Assembly (NCBI GenBank): GCA_903902345.1
Contig: CAIUUR010000367.1
Span: 1 to 33,802 of the forward strand
Length of the DNA stretch: 33,802 nucleotides
Direction of reading: 5' to 3'
Source of the DNA: an uncultured Geobacteraceae bacterium
GTDB taxonomy: Bacteria > Desulfobacterota > Desulfuromonadia > Geobacterales > CAIOGM01
The notes beneath the pieces are model-generated. The model ran no database searches and had not been told where the DNA came from. It saw only the letters and a list, made by a program, of their open reading frames with translations. Below are positions 7,441-15,662 of this stretch, one piece after another (positions within the stretch are counted from its first letter, which is position 1; each line of letters begins with the position of its first letter). A program made the translations under genes and the position numbers.

Positions 7441-8034
7441 TTACGGTGCGTCACCATTTTTTCGCATCTCTTCGATCCTGTTGAAGATCTTTTCGATCTC
7501 CGCCAGGTTCTTGTTTTTCGAGTGGAACATCTTGAGCTTCCCCTTGGAGAGGAGTTTCGGCCCCAGCATCAGGTCCTTGAGGAACTGACCGCTCTTTACG
7601 TTGAACACCGCCGCCAGGCGCATCTCGTACTGACGGCCGTACTGCTTGATGTTGTTGATGAAGAGCTTGTTGGCAAGCTGCACATAGCTCTCTTTGGAGG
7701 GGCCGTCGGCATCCCAGGAGAGTTTTCGTAAGGCGTCCATGATGGCAGCCAGGTCCACCTTGTTGGGGCAGCGGGTGGAACAGGTCTCGCAGGAGGCGCA
7801 GTACCAGATGCTCCGCCCTGCCAGGACCCGTTCCCACTGACCCAGCTGGATGAGGCGGACGATCCGGTTGGGGGGATGATCCATGAAGGAGCGCATGGGG
7901 CAGCCGGCAGAGCATTTGCCGCACTGAAAGCAGCGTCGGACGGAACTTCCCGACAGCGCCTCCACCTTCTTGATGAACCCCACGTTCATCGTTTCCTGGG
8001 AGAGTTCCATCTTGGTGTTTTTGATATTTTTCAT
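7441..8034 (-). CDS. hdrC: HdrC-like iron-sulfur subunit
   Basis: A protein of about 197 residues with two ferredoxin motifs, CFQCGKCSAGCPM and CASCETCSTRCP, separated by an alpha-helical stretch, as in HdrC. It passes electrons from HdrA to HdrB and is the first gene of the operon. The start is uncertain: 8034 (MKNIKNT) is preferred because the family begins shortly before the first Cys motif, with 8010 (MELSQ) as an alternative; the open frame reaches 8145 but that leader looks non-coding. The promoter is expected between 8035 and about 8200; TATAAC near 8125-8130 on the minus strand is a possible -10 but has no good -35. Confidence 0.93.
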   Translation of the reverse strand: MKNIKNTKMELSQETMNVGFIKKVEALSGSSVRRCFQCGKCSAGCPMRSFMDHPPNRIVRLIQLGQWERVLAGRSIWYCASCETCSTRCPNKVDLAAIMDALRKLSWDADGPSKESYVQLANKLFINNIKQYGRQYEMRLAAVFNVKSGQFLKDLMLGPKLLSKGKLKMFHSKNKNLAEIEKIFNRIEEMRKNGDAP

Positions 8035-8464
8035 CCGCACCGTCTCCGTGGCAGTTCCGCCGTTTTCCGACGTATCTGGTGAATCTAGCAAAAGCCGGGC
8101 CAAGGGCCGTGAGCTCATAACGTTATAAAAAACAACAAGAAGCACAACGTCGGTGGTGTATTCGAGTGGTTCGTGCTGTGGAAAAAGTACCCATTGTAGC
8201 GTTTTTACCCGTTACTGATGAGGGTGATACGCCACCATTCGCCTCGCCACCCGAGGAATGTAACGCCGAAAGAGGGCGCCAAGGGAGCGGTAGTTCTTGT
8301 CGTGATGAAAACAGCCGAAAAATGACAGGAAGCAGGGGTGGAAGCGGTTGACAGATTCATTAACAGTGAAATCCGTATCATGCCTCAGTGGAACTTGTCA
8401 ACATGAATTCGGTTGGCCCATAGCCGGAGCTCTCGTCCCCGGCCTGACAGTGCCGAGCGTTTTT

Positions 8465-8521
8465 GTAGGTTGGGGGATCGGCTTCATCGTGAACCCCAAC
8501 AGTGCGCCGTTGGGGTTCACG
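8465..8521. repeat. REP-like GTAGGTTGGGG/CCCCAAC palindromic repeat (type K1)
   Basis: GTAGGTTGGGG at 8465 is followed by CGTGAACCCCAAC at 8488-8500, which also forms a perfect 13-bp stem with 8509-8521 around an 8-base loop. The same motif, with GTAGGTTGGGG and CACGAACCCCAAC, occurs at 33604-33632, so this is a dispersed repeat and not just a terminator. Confidence 0.7.
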
Positions 8522-8551
8522 GAAAGGCTGTTCACCCCATATGCCAACGCA

Positions 8552-8579
8552 AAAGGGGGAAAGATCCCTTTCCCCCTTT
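8552..8579 (-). terminator. Terminator-like hairpin downstream of hsp20
   Basis: A perfect 12-bp stem (8552-8563 with 8568-8579) closes a 4-base loop. Read on the minus strand it follows the hsp20 stop by about 45 bases and is followed by a short T-rich end (CCCCCTTTTG), consistent with an intrinsic terminator. Confidence 0.6.
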
Positions 8580-8624
8580 CCCGGGCTGGTAGGCCCGTTT
8601 CGGCGCTCGCTCGGAGTGCCCACC

Positions 8625-9176
8625 TCAGCTGATGTCGATATGTACGACCGGTTTCCTTGCTTCACCGTGCGGGATATGAACCTCCAAGACACCGTCCTTG
8701 AGGGTGGCAGTGATCTCTTCCACATTCACCCCTTCAGGCAACGGAATACTCCTGCTGAAGGTCCCCACACTTCGTTCGACCCGCAGATACTCTTTCCGCT
8801 CCACCTTCTCCCCATGCCGACGCTCACCACTGATGAGGAGATTACCCTCCACTATCCTGATATTGAGATCCTCCCTGGCGACCCCCGGAAGATCAGCCTT
8901 CACCACCAGCGCGGCATCCTCATCATACATATCAAGCTTAATACCCCCCTCGCCACCGAATCCGACCTCACGCATGAGACGATCCCACGGCGCCCCGAAC
9001 CGACCCCAGTGCTCCCCACGGAACACCTCGTCCATCATCCGCTCCATCCGATCGAACACCGCCGGGATAGTCCCCCCACGAACCTCTTCGCCCCCCCGCA
9101 AAACCGACTCGTCTCTTTCCACCGGAATCGACGGGGATTCTTCTCTTCTCACCGACCGTAACGCGCTGCCTCTCAT
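8625..9176 (-). CDS. Hsp20/alpha-crystallin family small heat shock protein
   Basis: This 183-residue protein has a variable N-terminal arm (about residues 1-75) and an alpha-crystallin domain: DMYDEDAALVVKADLPGV, EDLNIRIVEGNLLISGER, then the conserved GTFSRSIPLPEGVNVEEITA and LKDGVLEVHIP. Such proteins form oligomers and hold unfolding proteins without ATP. The start at 9176 (MRGSALRS) is preferred to 9212 because AAGGGGGTG lies about 8 bases upstream. It is monocistronic, with a terminator-like hairpin after it. The C-terminal IXI-type motif is not obvious (ends VVHIDIS). Confidence 0.92.
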   Translation of the reverse strand: MRGSALRSVRREESPSIPVERDESVLRGGEEVRGGTIPAVFDRMERMMDEVFRGEHWGRFGAPWDRLMREVGFGGEGGIKLDMYDEDAALVVKADLPGVAREDLNIRIVEGNLLISGERRHGEKVERKEYLRVERSVGTFSRSIPLPEGVNVEEITATLKDGVLEVHIPHGEARKPVVHIDIS

Positions 9177-9211
9177 GACCGAACACCCCCTTTCGATGTA
9201 TTCTTGGTGCA

Positions 9212-9240
9212 TCTATAGAGTAGCATTTGGAAAGTGAAAA
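9212..9240 (-). promoter_or_regulatory. Possible sigma-70-type promoter of hsp20
   Basis: On the minus strand TTTTCA (9235-9240), a 17-base spacer and TATAGA (9212-9217) lie about 35 bases before the hsp20 start. The -35 match is modest. No convincing sigma-32 consensus or CIRCE palindrome was seen. Confidence 0.3.
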
Positions 9241-9335
9241 TCAATATCAATACCCGAACGAAATGGCGCCGATTGATCTTATATTCTTTGACAGGAGTCG
9301 GGGAAATCACGTACAAACAGATAGACACCACAACC

Positions 9336-9366
9336 TTTGAACCGCAAAGACGCAAAGTACGCGAAG
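9336..9366. repeat. Single arm of a CGCAAAG-core repeat (type F)
   Basis: AACCG followed by CGCAAAG, CGCAAAG and CGCGAAG cores with 1-2 base spacers. It has the same three-core design as the CACGAAG, CACGGAG and CACAGAG elements, but no inverted partner is seen nearby, so it looks like a half element. Confidence 0.6.
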
Positions 9367-9441
9367 AAAACAGGGAGAAACGACAGAACCCGGATTCTTA
9401 AGGAGTAACCTATCAAGGAGCTGACCCGATTACTGGGCTAC

Positions 9442-11169
9442 ATGAGGGGGTGTCGGAACGCGTACCTTCTCGGCCTGTTCCTGCTGCTGCTCACCAATGC
9501 CTTTGCGCTTTTCATCCCCTGGCTCCTGAAGCTTGCGGTGCAGAGTCTCCAACACCCCGGCTCAGGCCGTTCGCCGGGGGTGTATGCGGGGCTCATCATC
9601 CTTGCCGCCCTGTTTCACGGTATCATCCGGATCTTCTCCCGGACCACGATGCTGAACGCGGGGCGGATTATCGAATTCCGGATCAGGGAGGAGCTTTACG
9701 CAAAGCTGTTGCTCCTGGATCTGCCGTACTTCTCCGGGGAACGAACCGGCGACATCCTCTCACGCTTCTCCAATGATCTCACCAATGTGAGAATGCTCCT
9801 GGGGTTCGGCGTCCAGAGCAGCATCAACACCTGCATCCTCTACCTGGCGGCGCTGATGGTCATGGGGAGCATCAACCCTCTCCTGACCTGCTGCGCCGTG
9901 GCTCCCTTTCCGGTGATGATCCTCCTGGTAAAACGGGTCAGCCAGAGAATCTTCCGCCGTTCCCTGCAGGTTCAGGAGCAACTGGCCGCCCTCTCCAACC
10001 AGATCCAGGAAAATGTGACCGCTGCCGCCGTCATCAGGGGGTATTGTCGCGAGGGTGCGGAGTGCGCCACGTTCCGCGACGTGAATGAACGGTACCGGGA
10101 CCTCAGCATGAAGTTGGCGCGGATGAGGGGGTTCGTTATCCCCATCATGGGGGGAGCCACCGGCGTGGGGACGCTCATTGTCCTCTTCCTGGGGGGGAGC
10201 ATGGTCATCAAGGGGACCATTACCCTGGGAGAGTTCGTGGCCTTCAACGGCTACCTGACCATGCTCGTCTGGCCTACGATCATGATGGGGTGGATTCTCA
10301 ACCTGATCCAGCGGGGAGCCGCCTCATTGAGCAGGATCACCGTACTGCTGGATGCGGAGGCCACCGTAAGGGATGATGTCGACCCCGTTTCATGGACTCC
10401 CATCCGGGGAGATATCCGGTTCCAGGGAGTGACTTTCGGTTACGGTGACAACGGCCCGGTGCTCTACGATATCTCCCTGCATCTTCCGGCGGGAACGAAA
10501 ACAGGAATAGTGGGGCCGGTGGGGAGCGGCAAGTCCACTCTCGTCCGGCTCATCGCCCGACTACTCCCACTCCCGGATGGGGCGCTGTTCATCGACGGAA
10601 TTGATGTCAACCGGATGGCGTTGGCCCGCCTGAGGAAGGTCATTGGCTTTGTCCCCCAGGAAGGGTTTCTCTTCTCCCGCTCCATCCGGGAGAACATCGC
10701 CAGCGGCAGGGAGGGGGCCACGGAGGAGGAAATCGTCGCTGCCGCCTCCCTGGCGCAGCTGAACAATGAAATCGCCGCCTTCCCCGACGGCTATGATACC
10801 CAGGTGGGCGAACGGGGGGTAACCCTCTCGGGGGGACAGAAGCAGCGCACCGCCATCGCCCGGGCACTTCTTGCTGATCCGTCGATTCTGATCCTGGACG
10901 ATCCTCTCTCCGCCGTGGACGCCGCCACCGAGGAGGCGATCCTTGCCGGGCTCGGCGATTACTACGGTGGGAGAAGTGCCGTCATTGTCTCCCATCGACT
11001 CTCGGCGGTTCAGGGATGCGATCTGATCGTGGTATTGGAGGAGGGGCGGATTGTGGAGCAGGGGAGTCCGGCGCAGCTCCTCGCCATGGGGGGACGTTAC
11101 GCGGCGCTCCATCTTGAACAGCAGTTGCGGCAGGAGATCCGGAGATTCGGTGAGGGGGGGGGAGCATGA
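9442..11169 (+). CDS. ABC exporter, fused permease and ATPase (MsbA/MdlB type)
   Basis: This 575-residue half-transporter has a six-helix exporter membrane domain (about residues 10-290) and an ATPase domain with Walker A GPVGSGKST, Q-loop FVPQEGF, signature LSGGQKQR, Walker B ILILDDPLSAVD and the switch His in VSHRLSAV. It should act as a dimer; the substrate cannot be told from sequence. The first ATG is at 9442, but no ribosome-binding site is placed for it. AAGGAG at 9400-9405 lies 6 bases before an in-frame ATC at 9412, and the extra residues (KELTRLLGY after the first) resemble the usual family N-terminus, so a rare ATC start is possible. Its stop overlaps the NUDIX gene. Confidence 0.92.
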   Translation: MRGCRNAYLLGLFLLLLTNAFALFIPWLLKLAVQSLQHPGSGRSPGVYAGLIILAALFHGIIRIFSRTTMLNAGRIIEFRIREELYAKLLLLDLPYFSGERTGDILSRFSNDLTNVRMLLGFGVQSSINTCILYLAALMVMGSINPLLTCCAVAPFPVMILLVKRVSQRIFRRSLQVQEQLAALSNQIQENVTAAAVIRGYCREGAECATFRDVNERYRDLSMKLARMRGFVIPIMGGATGVGTLIVLFLGGSMVIKGTITLGEFVAFNGYLTMLVWPTIMMGWILNLIQRGAASLSRITVLLDAEATVRDDVDPVSWTPIRGDIRFQGVTFGYGDNGPVLYDISLHLPAGTKTGIVGPVGSGKSTLVRLIARLLPLPDGALFIDGIDVNRMALARLRKVIGFVPQEGFLFSRSIRENIASGREGATEEEIVAAASLAQLNNEIAAFPDGYDTQVGERGVTLSGGQKQRTAIARALLADPSILILDDPLSAVDAATEEAILAGLGDYYGGRSAVIVSHRLSAVQGCDLIVVLEEGRIVEQGSPAQLLAMGGRYAALHLEQQLRQEIRRFGEGGGA

Positions 11170-11735
11170 TGAATCTGGAGAATATCACTCGCCGGATGGC
11201 CGGACATCGCCCGATCCTTCTGCCGACGGGACCCGGGACCCAGGCGGCGGTGGCCCTCATTCTCCGGGGAACGGAGAAAGGCCCGGAAGGGCTCTTCATC
11301 CTTCGTGCCCATCGTGACGGGGACCCCTGGTCCGGAAATGTGGGGTTGCCCGGCGGGAGGGTCGAACCGGCTGACGGTTCGCTGCGGGTGACCGCTGTAC
11401 GGGAGAGCCGCGAGGAGGTGGGAGTGGAACTCTCCGGAAAGGTTGAGCTGGGGCGACTTTCCGACATCGCCGGCGCCCACCGGCCGGTGCAGGTCGCCTG
11501 TTTCGTCTACCTTGTGTGCGGTGACCCGCCACTGTTGCTCAGCGACGAGGTGACGGAAGCCTTCTGGGTTCCGCTGGAGGAGCTGGCGCTTCCGGAGCGT
11601 CGGATCACCGCGCAGATCAGGTTCTGCCAGGAGACGATCACGTCTCCGGCAATCATCCTTCCCCAGCCGGAGAAACCGCTCCTCTGGGGGATCACCTATC
11701 GGTTGATATCCGAATTTCTGGAGATCGTGGGGTAG
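11166..11735 (+). CDS. NUDIX hydrolase, CoA-pyrophosphatase-like
   Basis: A 189-residue protein with a NUDIX box: LPGGRVEP, then RESREEVGVE, which supplies the metal-binding REXXEE core. The spacing is one residue longer than in MutT and has Asp where MutT has the first Glu, as in the NudL/CoA pyrophosphatase branch. Such enzymes cleave nucleoside-diphosphate-linked substrates such as CoA in the cytoplasm. The ATG at 11166 overlaps the stop of the ABC exporter (ATGA), with GGGGGAG just upstream, so the two are translationally coupled. The substrate call is tentative. Confidence 0.87.
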   Translation: MMNLENITRRMAGHRPILLPTGPGTQAAVALILRGTEKGPEGLFILRAHRDGDPWSGNVGLPGGRVEPADGSLRVTAVRESREEVGVELSGKVELGRLSDIAGAHRPVQVACFVYLVCGDPPLLLSDEVTEAFWVPLEELALPERRITAQIRFCQETITSPAIILPQPEKPLLWGITYRLISEFLEIVG

Positions 11736-11742
11736 GGGTAAC

Positions 11743-12570
11743 TCAGTAGATTGCGTAGTTTTCCGGGTCGGAGAAGAGTTTGCGCAGAAAGAGGTTGTTG
11801 AGGTGGTGACCGCTCTTGTGCGCCTCCACCCGCCCCAGAATTCGATAACCACTGGTGTAGAAGTCGCCGATGAGGTCCAGAATCTTGTGGTTCACCAGCT
11901 CTTTACGGTAGCGGAGCCCGTCGGGATTCATCACCCCCTCCGCATCCACTACCACCGCGTTATCCAGAGACCCCCCCTTGGCCAGCCCCATCTTCCGGAT
12001 CGCCTCGATCTCCTCCACCATGGTGAAAGTGCGGGAATTGATGATGGCAAAGGCGTTCTCCACATCAAGAAGCCGGCGTTTCTGCCGTCCCACCGGATCA
12101 CGGAATTCGATGGACATGGTGATATCGAAGGAATTCAGCGGTTTCATCCGGACGTAGGCATCCCCCAAGGAGAGCTCCACGGGGCGAAGAAGCTGGAGAT
12201 AGCTCCCCGTCTCGGGAAATTCGTAGATCCCCACCCGCCACATCTCCTGGTAGAATTCCCAGGCTGAACCGTCCATGATGGGAACCTCGGGGCCGTCGAT
12301 GTAGACGGTGCAGTTGGTGATTCCGGAAAAATAGAAGGCCGCCATGAGGTGTTCGATGGTGGAGACCGTGGCCCCACCCCCCGCGATGAGGGTGGAAAGG
12401 CGGGTGTCGGCCACCTGATCGTAGCGTGCAGAGATGAACTGTCCGTCCCGGACGAAGACGATGCCGTGCTCCCGGCGAGGGATGAATTCCAGATTGACCT
12501 CCTTGCCGGTGTGGAGGCCGATCCCCTTCATCCTGAAGATCCTGTTGATGGTTGTCTGATGTGTTTTCAT
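11743..12570 (-). CDS. lpxC: UDP-3-O-acyl-N-acetylglucosamine deacetylase (LpxC)
   Basis: LpxC catalyses the committed step of lipid A synthesis, removing the N-acetyl group from UDP-3-O-acyl-GlcNAc. The 275-residue protein shows the family blocks: GIGLHTG near residues 16-22, STIEHLMAA with Glu73 and zinc ligand His74, GGSLDNAVV, NHKILDLIGD with zinc ligands His228 and Asp232, and HKSGHHLNN with catalytic His255. It is somewhat shorter than the E. coli enzyme (305 residues) but has every catalytic residue. It converges on the NUDIX gene (7-base gap) and is divergent from the spermidine-synthase-like gene. It supports an outer membrane containing lipopolysaccharide. Confidence 0.96.
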   Translation of the reverse strand: MKTHQTTINRIFRMKGIGLHTGKEVNLEFIPRREHGIVFVRDGQFISARYDQVADTRLSTLIAGGGATVSTIEHLMAAFYFSGITNCTVYIDGPEVPIMDGSAWEFYQEMWRVGIYEFPETGSYLQLLRPVELSLGDAYVRMKPLNSFDITMSIEFRDPVGRQKRRLLDVENAFAIINSRTFTMVEEIEAIRKMGLAKGGSLDNAVVVDAEGVMNPDGLRYRKELVNHKILDLIGDFYTSGYRILGRVEAHKSGHHLNNLFLRKLFSDPENYAIY

Positions 12571-12717
12571 GGAGGAACTATTGCAGATTTCCCCAACGTC
12601 GTCAAGGGGACAAACGACGAGCCCGCTCCTTCGTCGTGGGAATCAGGTGGCATTTGGTGGGTGAAGTGGTGTATGGTGCCTCTCTCCGTCAGTACCGCAG
12701 CAGCAGGAGGATTCGTC

Positions 12718-13410
12718 ATGGCACAACCCTGGAAAATCATCGAAAGCGTTTCCACGGACGAAGGGATTCTGGAACTTCGCCAGCGGGGGGTGCGTGACTT
12801 TTTGATCACCATCGGTCCCCAGATACTCATGAACAGTTTGTCCAATCGGTCGGAGGTGGTTCTGGGACAACTGGGGTGTCGTCACCTGAAGGAACACCCC
12901 AATCCGCGGGTTCTGGTGGGGGGATTGGGAATGGGGTTTACTCTCAGGGGGGTGCTGGAGAGCCTTCCCGTCACGGCCACGGTAGTTGTGGCCGAACTGA
13001 ATCCGGTCGTCACCGCCTGGTGTCGCGCTCCTCTGGCCGAACTCACGGGGAGCGCTGCCACTGACCCCCGCGTTACGGTGGAGATCGGCGATGTGGCCCG
13101 GCTGATCCGCTCCACCGCCTCCGCTGGCGGGGACAGCCGTTTCGATGCCATCGTCCTGGATCTGTACCGGGGGCCCCATGCGGGGACGCACGTCCATGAC
13201 GATCCACTGTACGGCCTGCGGGCCATCCGGAACACCAAGGGGGCCCTCAACCCCAACGGGATGCTCGCCGTCTGGGGCGAACAGTATGATGAGGGGTTTG
13301 TCAAACGGCTGGAAAGCGTCGGCTTCGCGGTGACGGTCCAGCGCCCCGGCAGGGGAGGGTATCGTCACGCCCTCTTCCTGGCACGGTTGAGCCCTTCCGG
13401 AAAAGATTAA
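12718..13410 (+). CDS. Spermidine-synthase-like SAM-fold protein
   Basis: A 230-residue protein with a Rossmann methyltransferase/spermidine-synthase fold: VLVGGLGMGFTLRGVL (nucleotide-binding glycine loop), VVVAELNPVV (acidic residue at the end of strand 2), and FDAIVLDLYRGP. It lacks an obvious N-terminal beta-sheet domain of true SpeE, so polyamine synthesis is unproven and a methyltransferase-like role is possible. The start at 12718 is fixed by AGGAGG 8-9 bases upstream; the same frame is open back to 12349 only because it runs antisense to lpxC. A CACGGAG inverted repeat follows the stop. Confidence 0.82.
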   Translation: MAQPWKIIESVSTDEGILELRQRGVRDFLITIGPQILMNSLSNRSEVVLGQLGCRHLKEHPNPRVLVGGLGMGFTLRGVLESLPVTATVVVAELNPVVTAWCRAPLAELTGSAATDPRVTVEIGDVARLIRSTASAGGDSRFDAIVLDLYRGPHAGTHVHDDPLYGLRAIRNTKGALNPNGMLAVWGEQYDEGFVKRLESVGFAVTVQRPGRGGYRHALFLARLSPSGKD

Positions 13411-13428
13411 ACCAGGAAACGGAATTTG

Positions 13429-13579
13429 AACCACGGAGACACTGAGACACGGAGGACTTCACGGAGAAAAACGAATTACTTTTTCTCCCAAAAAGTTATC
13501 AGAAACATGTTTCATGAAAAACTGTCACTATCCACTGTTAAGAGAGTTTTTCTCTGTGCCTCCGTGTCTCCGTGGTGGA
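13429..13579. repeat. CACGGAG-core inverted-repeat element (type D)
   Basis: The left arm at 13429-13466 has cores CACGGAG, CACTGAG, CACGGAG, CACGGAG; the right arm at 13551-13579 is inverted with one core fewer. It fills the gap between the spermidine-synthase-like gene and the S1 protein gene. The loss or gain of one core between the arms is visible. Confidence 0.8.
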
Positions 13580-13634
13580 CTGTTTTTTGGACTGTAAAAT
13601 ACCATGCAGTTAACTCAATTATTCAAGAGGTCCC

Positions 13635-14465
13635 ATGCTCCGTGTTGGTGAGTACAATCGGTTGACCATATCCAGAATCAACGCCACCGGCGCTTTCCTG
13701 GAAACTGAAGAAGGGGATCTGCTCCTCCCCGGTAAGTTCATTCCTGCTGGGGCTGCACCGGGGATGGAGCTGAACGTCTTCGTCCACTGCGACTCCGAGG
13801 ACCGACTGGTGGCCACGACCCAGAGGCCCAAGGGGGTGGTGGGGGATTTCGTCCTGCTGAGGGTGAAGGATCTCCATGCCGATATCGGCGCCTTTCTTGA
13901 TTGGGGGCTGGACAAGGACCTGCTCCTTCCCTTCGCCGAGCAGCCTGCCCCGCTAGTGCCGGGGGAGCAGATCCTGGTGCGGCTCTACCTGGACCATAGT
14001 GGCCGGGTTGCCGCCTCCGCTCGGCTGAACAAGTTCCTGTGCCCCGCGGACAGCTCCCTGGGGGTGGGGGATGAGGTGCAACTCATCGCCTATGCCGCCA
14101 CGGAATTGGGGGTCAAGGTCGTTATCAACAACCGCCATGACGGTCTCCTTTTTCGTAATGAACTACTCCATACCCCCGCCCGGGGAGAGCGGCTGAAGGG
14201 GTACGTCAGAAAGATTCGAAGTGACGGGAAGATCGACGTCACCCTGCGCAAGGGGGGGGGGCAGGATACGGCCAAGGATCGGGAAACCATCCTGCACGCG
14301 CTCCGGAGTCGCGACGGTTTCCTCCCTCTCACCGATAAGAGCGCACCGGAAGAGATCGCCGGTATACTCTCCCTCAGCAAGAAGAGTTTCAAGAAAGCAG
14401 TGGGAGGGCTGTACAAGGACGGGCTGATCCGGATGACCGATCAGGGGATCACCCTTTCAGAATAA
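13635..14465 (+). CDS. CvfB-like S1 RNA-binding protein
   Basis: This 276-residue protein matches the CvfB/YitL family: tandem S1-type OB folds (about residues 1-65, 66-135 and 140-210) followed by a winged-helix-like C-terminus (IAGILSLSKKSFKKAVGGLY, then a KDGLI strand). CvfB in Gram-positive bacteria binds RNA and affects virulence gene expression; in this type of organism its role is unknown. The start at 13635 has AAGAGGT upstream. It lies between two inverted-repeat elements of different core sequence, so it may be transcribed alone or with the genes either side. Confidence 0.88.
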   Translation: MLRVGEYNRLTISRINATGAFLETEEGDLLLPGKFIPAGAAPGMELNVFVHCDSEDRLVATTQRPKGVVGDFVLLRVKDLHADIGAFLDWGLDKDLLLPFAEQPAPLVPGEQILVRLYLDHSGRVAASARLNKFLCPADSSLGVGDEVQLIAYAATELGVKVVINNRHDGLLFRNELLHTPARGERLKGYVRKIRSDGKIDVTLRKGGGQDTAKDRETILHALRSRDGFLPLTDKSAPEEIAGILSLSKKSFKKAVGGLYKDGLIRMTDQGITLSE

Positions 14466-14520
14466 GGCCAATAACGGCGATTGCACCAGTCGTAGAGAAA
14501 TCATCAAAAAACGGCATCTT

Positions 14521-14674
14521 AACCACTGAGGCACAGAGAACACAGAGGAATCAGTGGAGAAAACGTAAGAGAGGCGTTCACCTTATGGGTGAACCCAGAA
14601 TTAAGAACATAGACGATATAACTATAGGATTTTCATATGTTTTATCTCTGTGTTCTCTGTGCCTCTGTGGTGGA
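14521..14674. repeat. CACAGAG-core inverted-repeat element (type E)
   Basis: The arm at 14521-14548 (AACCACTGAGG, then two CACAGAG cores) is the near-perfect inverse of the arm at 14645-14674. The interior of about 96 bases has no gene. A longer reading of the downstream cytochrome gene from 14637 would begin inside this arm and is rejected. Confidence 0.82.
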
Positions 14675-14711
14675 TTGTTTTTTTAGGAGCATTGAAAAAA
14701 CGGAGAACTTC

Positions 14712-14984
14712 ATGAAACCGACCAGGAGGGATCTCTTTGCAGTCGCAGTCGTTGTCTTCATCCTCGGCTTCCTGTTGCTGAGTGGCGTCATGAATAAGGC
14801 CCGACCGGTTCCCGGTGACGCCAGTCACCGTCCCCTCCTATGGCGGCTTGCCGCCGGGGGAGTTCGCTCCGAGCTGGAGCGGGAGTGTACCTCTTGCCAC
14901 TCACCCGGGGGAGGAACACCCCTTTCCTCGACGCATCCTCCCAAGGAGCAGTGCCTCATTTGTCACCCCGTAACGAAGGAGTGA
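14712..14984 (+). CDS. Small membrane-anchored diheme c-type cytochrome
   Basis: A 90-residue protein with one N-terminal membrane segment (residues 8-27, LFAVAVVVFILGFLLLSGV, probably an uncleaved anchor or signal) and two c-type heme motifs, CTSCH and CLICH, in the periplasmic part. Extra His residues (SHRP and STHPP) could serve as distal ligands. Such proteins carry electrons across the periplasm, but no partner is apparent. The start at 14712 has GGAG about 6-7 bases upstream, and the earlier start at 14637 is repeat-derived. The methyltransferase gene follows after 7 bases and probably shares the transcript. Confidence 0.82.
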   Translation: MKPTRRDLFAVAVVVFILGFLLLSGVMNKARPVPGDASHRPLLWRLAAGGVRSELERECTSCHSPGGGTPLSSTHPPKEQCLICHPVTKE

Positions 14985-14991
14985 ACCGGCT

Positions 14992-15648
14992 ATGGACCGC
15001 TCTTCCCGCAGCCGGCTGAACGAAAGGCTCCTCTTCCAGTTTCCCGGCGAATCGCTCTTTGACCGGATTGCCCGTTCGGTCTGTCGGGCCGGCTGTCTCC
15101 CCCGCAAGGAGCTGTATGAGGCGTGGGAGGTGGCTCGTCGGGTGCGGCGCCGATTCCGGGGGGGGAGAGTGGTTGACCTGGCCTGCGGACACGGTCTCCT
15201 GGGTTTCATCCTCCTGCTGCTGGATGACAGCTCTCCCGTCGCTCTGGGGATCGATCGCCGGCTTCCCTCAAGTTCGGCCCGGCTGTCGGTGGTTCTGGAG
15301 GAGGAGTGGCCGCGGTTGCAGGGGCGGGTGGAGCTGCGGGAAGCGGAGTTGGAGAGTGTGCCGTTGAGCCGGGATGATCTGGTGGTTTCGGTACACGCCT
15401 GCGGTGGGCTGACCGACCTGGTGCTGGAGCGCGCGGTGAAGGCGGGAGCGAGAGTGGCGCTCCTCCCCTGCTGTCATGATCTGGATGGGAGAGATTTGGG
15501 CGGTCTGGGGGGGTGGGTGGACGGGGCGCTGGCCCTGGATATCCTCCGGGCGGAGCGATTGCGCTCCGCCGGGTACAAGGTTACGACTCAGCTGATTCCC
15601 GGCGATATCACTCCCAAGAATCGTCTGTTGCTGGCGGAGCGGGAATAA
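14992..15648 (+). CDS. SAM-dependent methyltransferase-like protein
   Basis: A 218-residue protein with a class I methyltransferase core: motif I VVDLACGHGLLGF (about residues 60-72), an acidic residue after strand 2 (LGIDRRLP), then VVSVHACGGLTD and a conserved-looking ALLPCCHD. The ACGG and PCCHD pattern recalls the Methyltransf_32 family, whose substrates are largely unknown (RNA is possible). AAGGAG in the end of the cytochrome gene is its likely ribosome-binding site. It is followed 14 bases later by a tRNA-modifying DTW enzyme, which would fit a role in RNA modification, but that is inference. Confidence 0.75.
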   Translation: MDRSSRSRLNERLLFQFPGESLFDRIARSVCRAGCLPRKELYEAWEVARRVRRRFRGGRVVDLACGHGLLGFILLLLDDSSPVALGIDRRLPSSSARLSVVLEEEWPRLQGRVELREAELESVPLSRDDLVVSVHACGGLTDLVLERAVKAGARVALLPCCHDLDGRDLGGLGGWVDGALALDILRAERLRSAGYKVTTQLIPGDITPKNRLLLAERE

Positions 15649-15662
15649 AAAAGAGAGACTAT

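Larger units (their letters stand above)
8146..8624. other. Intergenic region between divergent-side hdrC promoter and hsp20 terminator
   Basis: No gene is supported here. The hdrC-proximal part is comparatively AT-rich and presumably holds that operon's promoter. The hsp20-proximal part contains a REP-like hairpin and a terminator-like hairpin, listed separately. The plus-strand ORF at 8348-8632 is rejected because it runs straight through both hairpins. Confidence 0.5.

Noticed and set aside
8348-8632. 94-codon plus-strand open frame
   Set aside because: It runs through a 13-bp and a 12-bp perfect hairpin and has no recognisable protein pattern.
12349-12717. Upstream extension of the spermidine-synthase-like gene
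   Set aside because: It is antisense to lpxC; a strong AGGAGG site fixes the start at 12718.
14637-14711. Longer N-terminus of the diheme cytochrome
   Set aside because: The added residues are encoded by the CACAGAG repeat arm, and the membrane anchor is properly placed from 14712.
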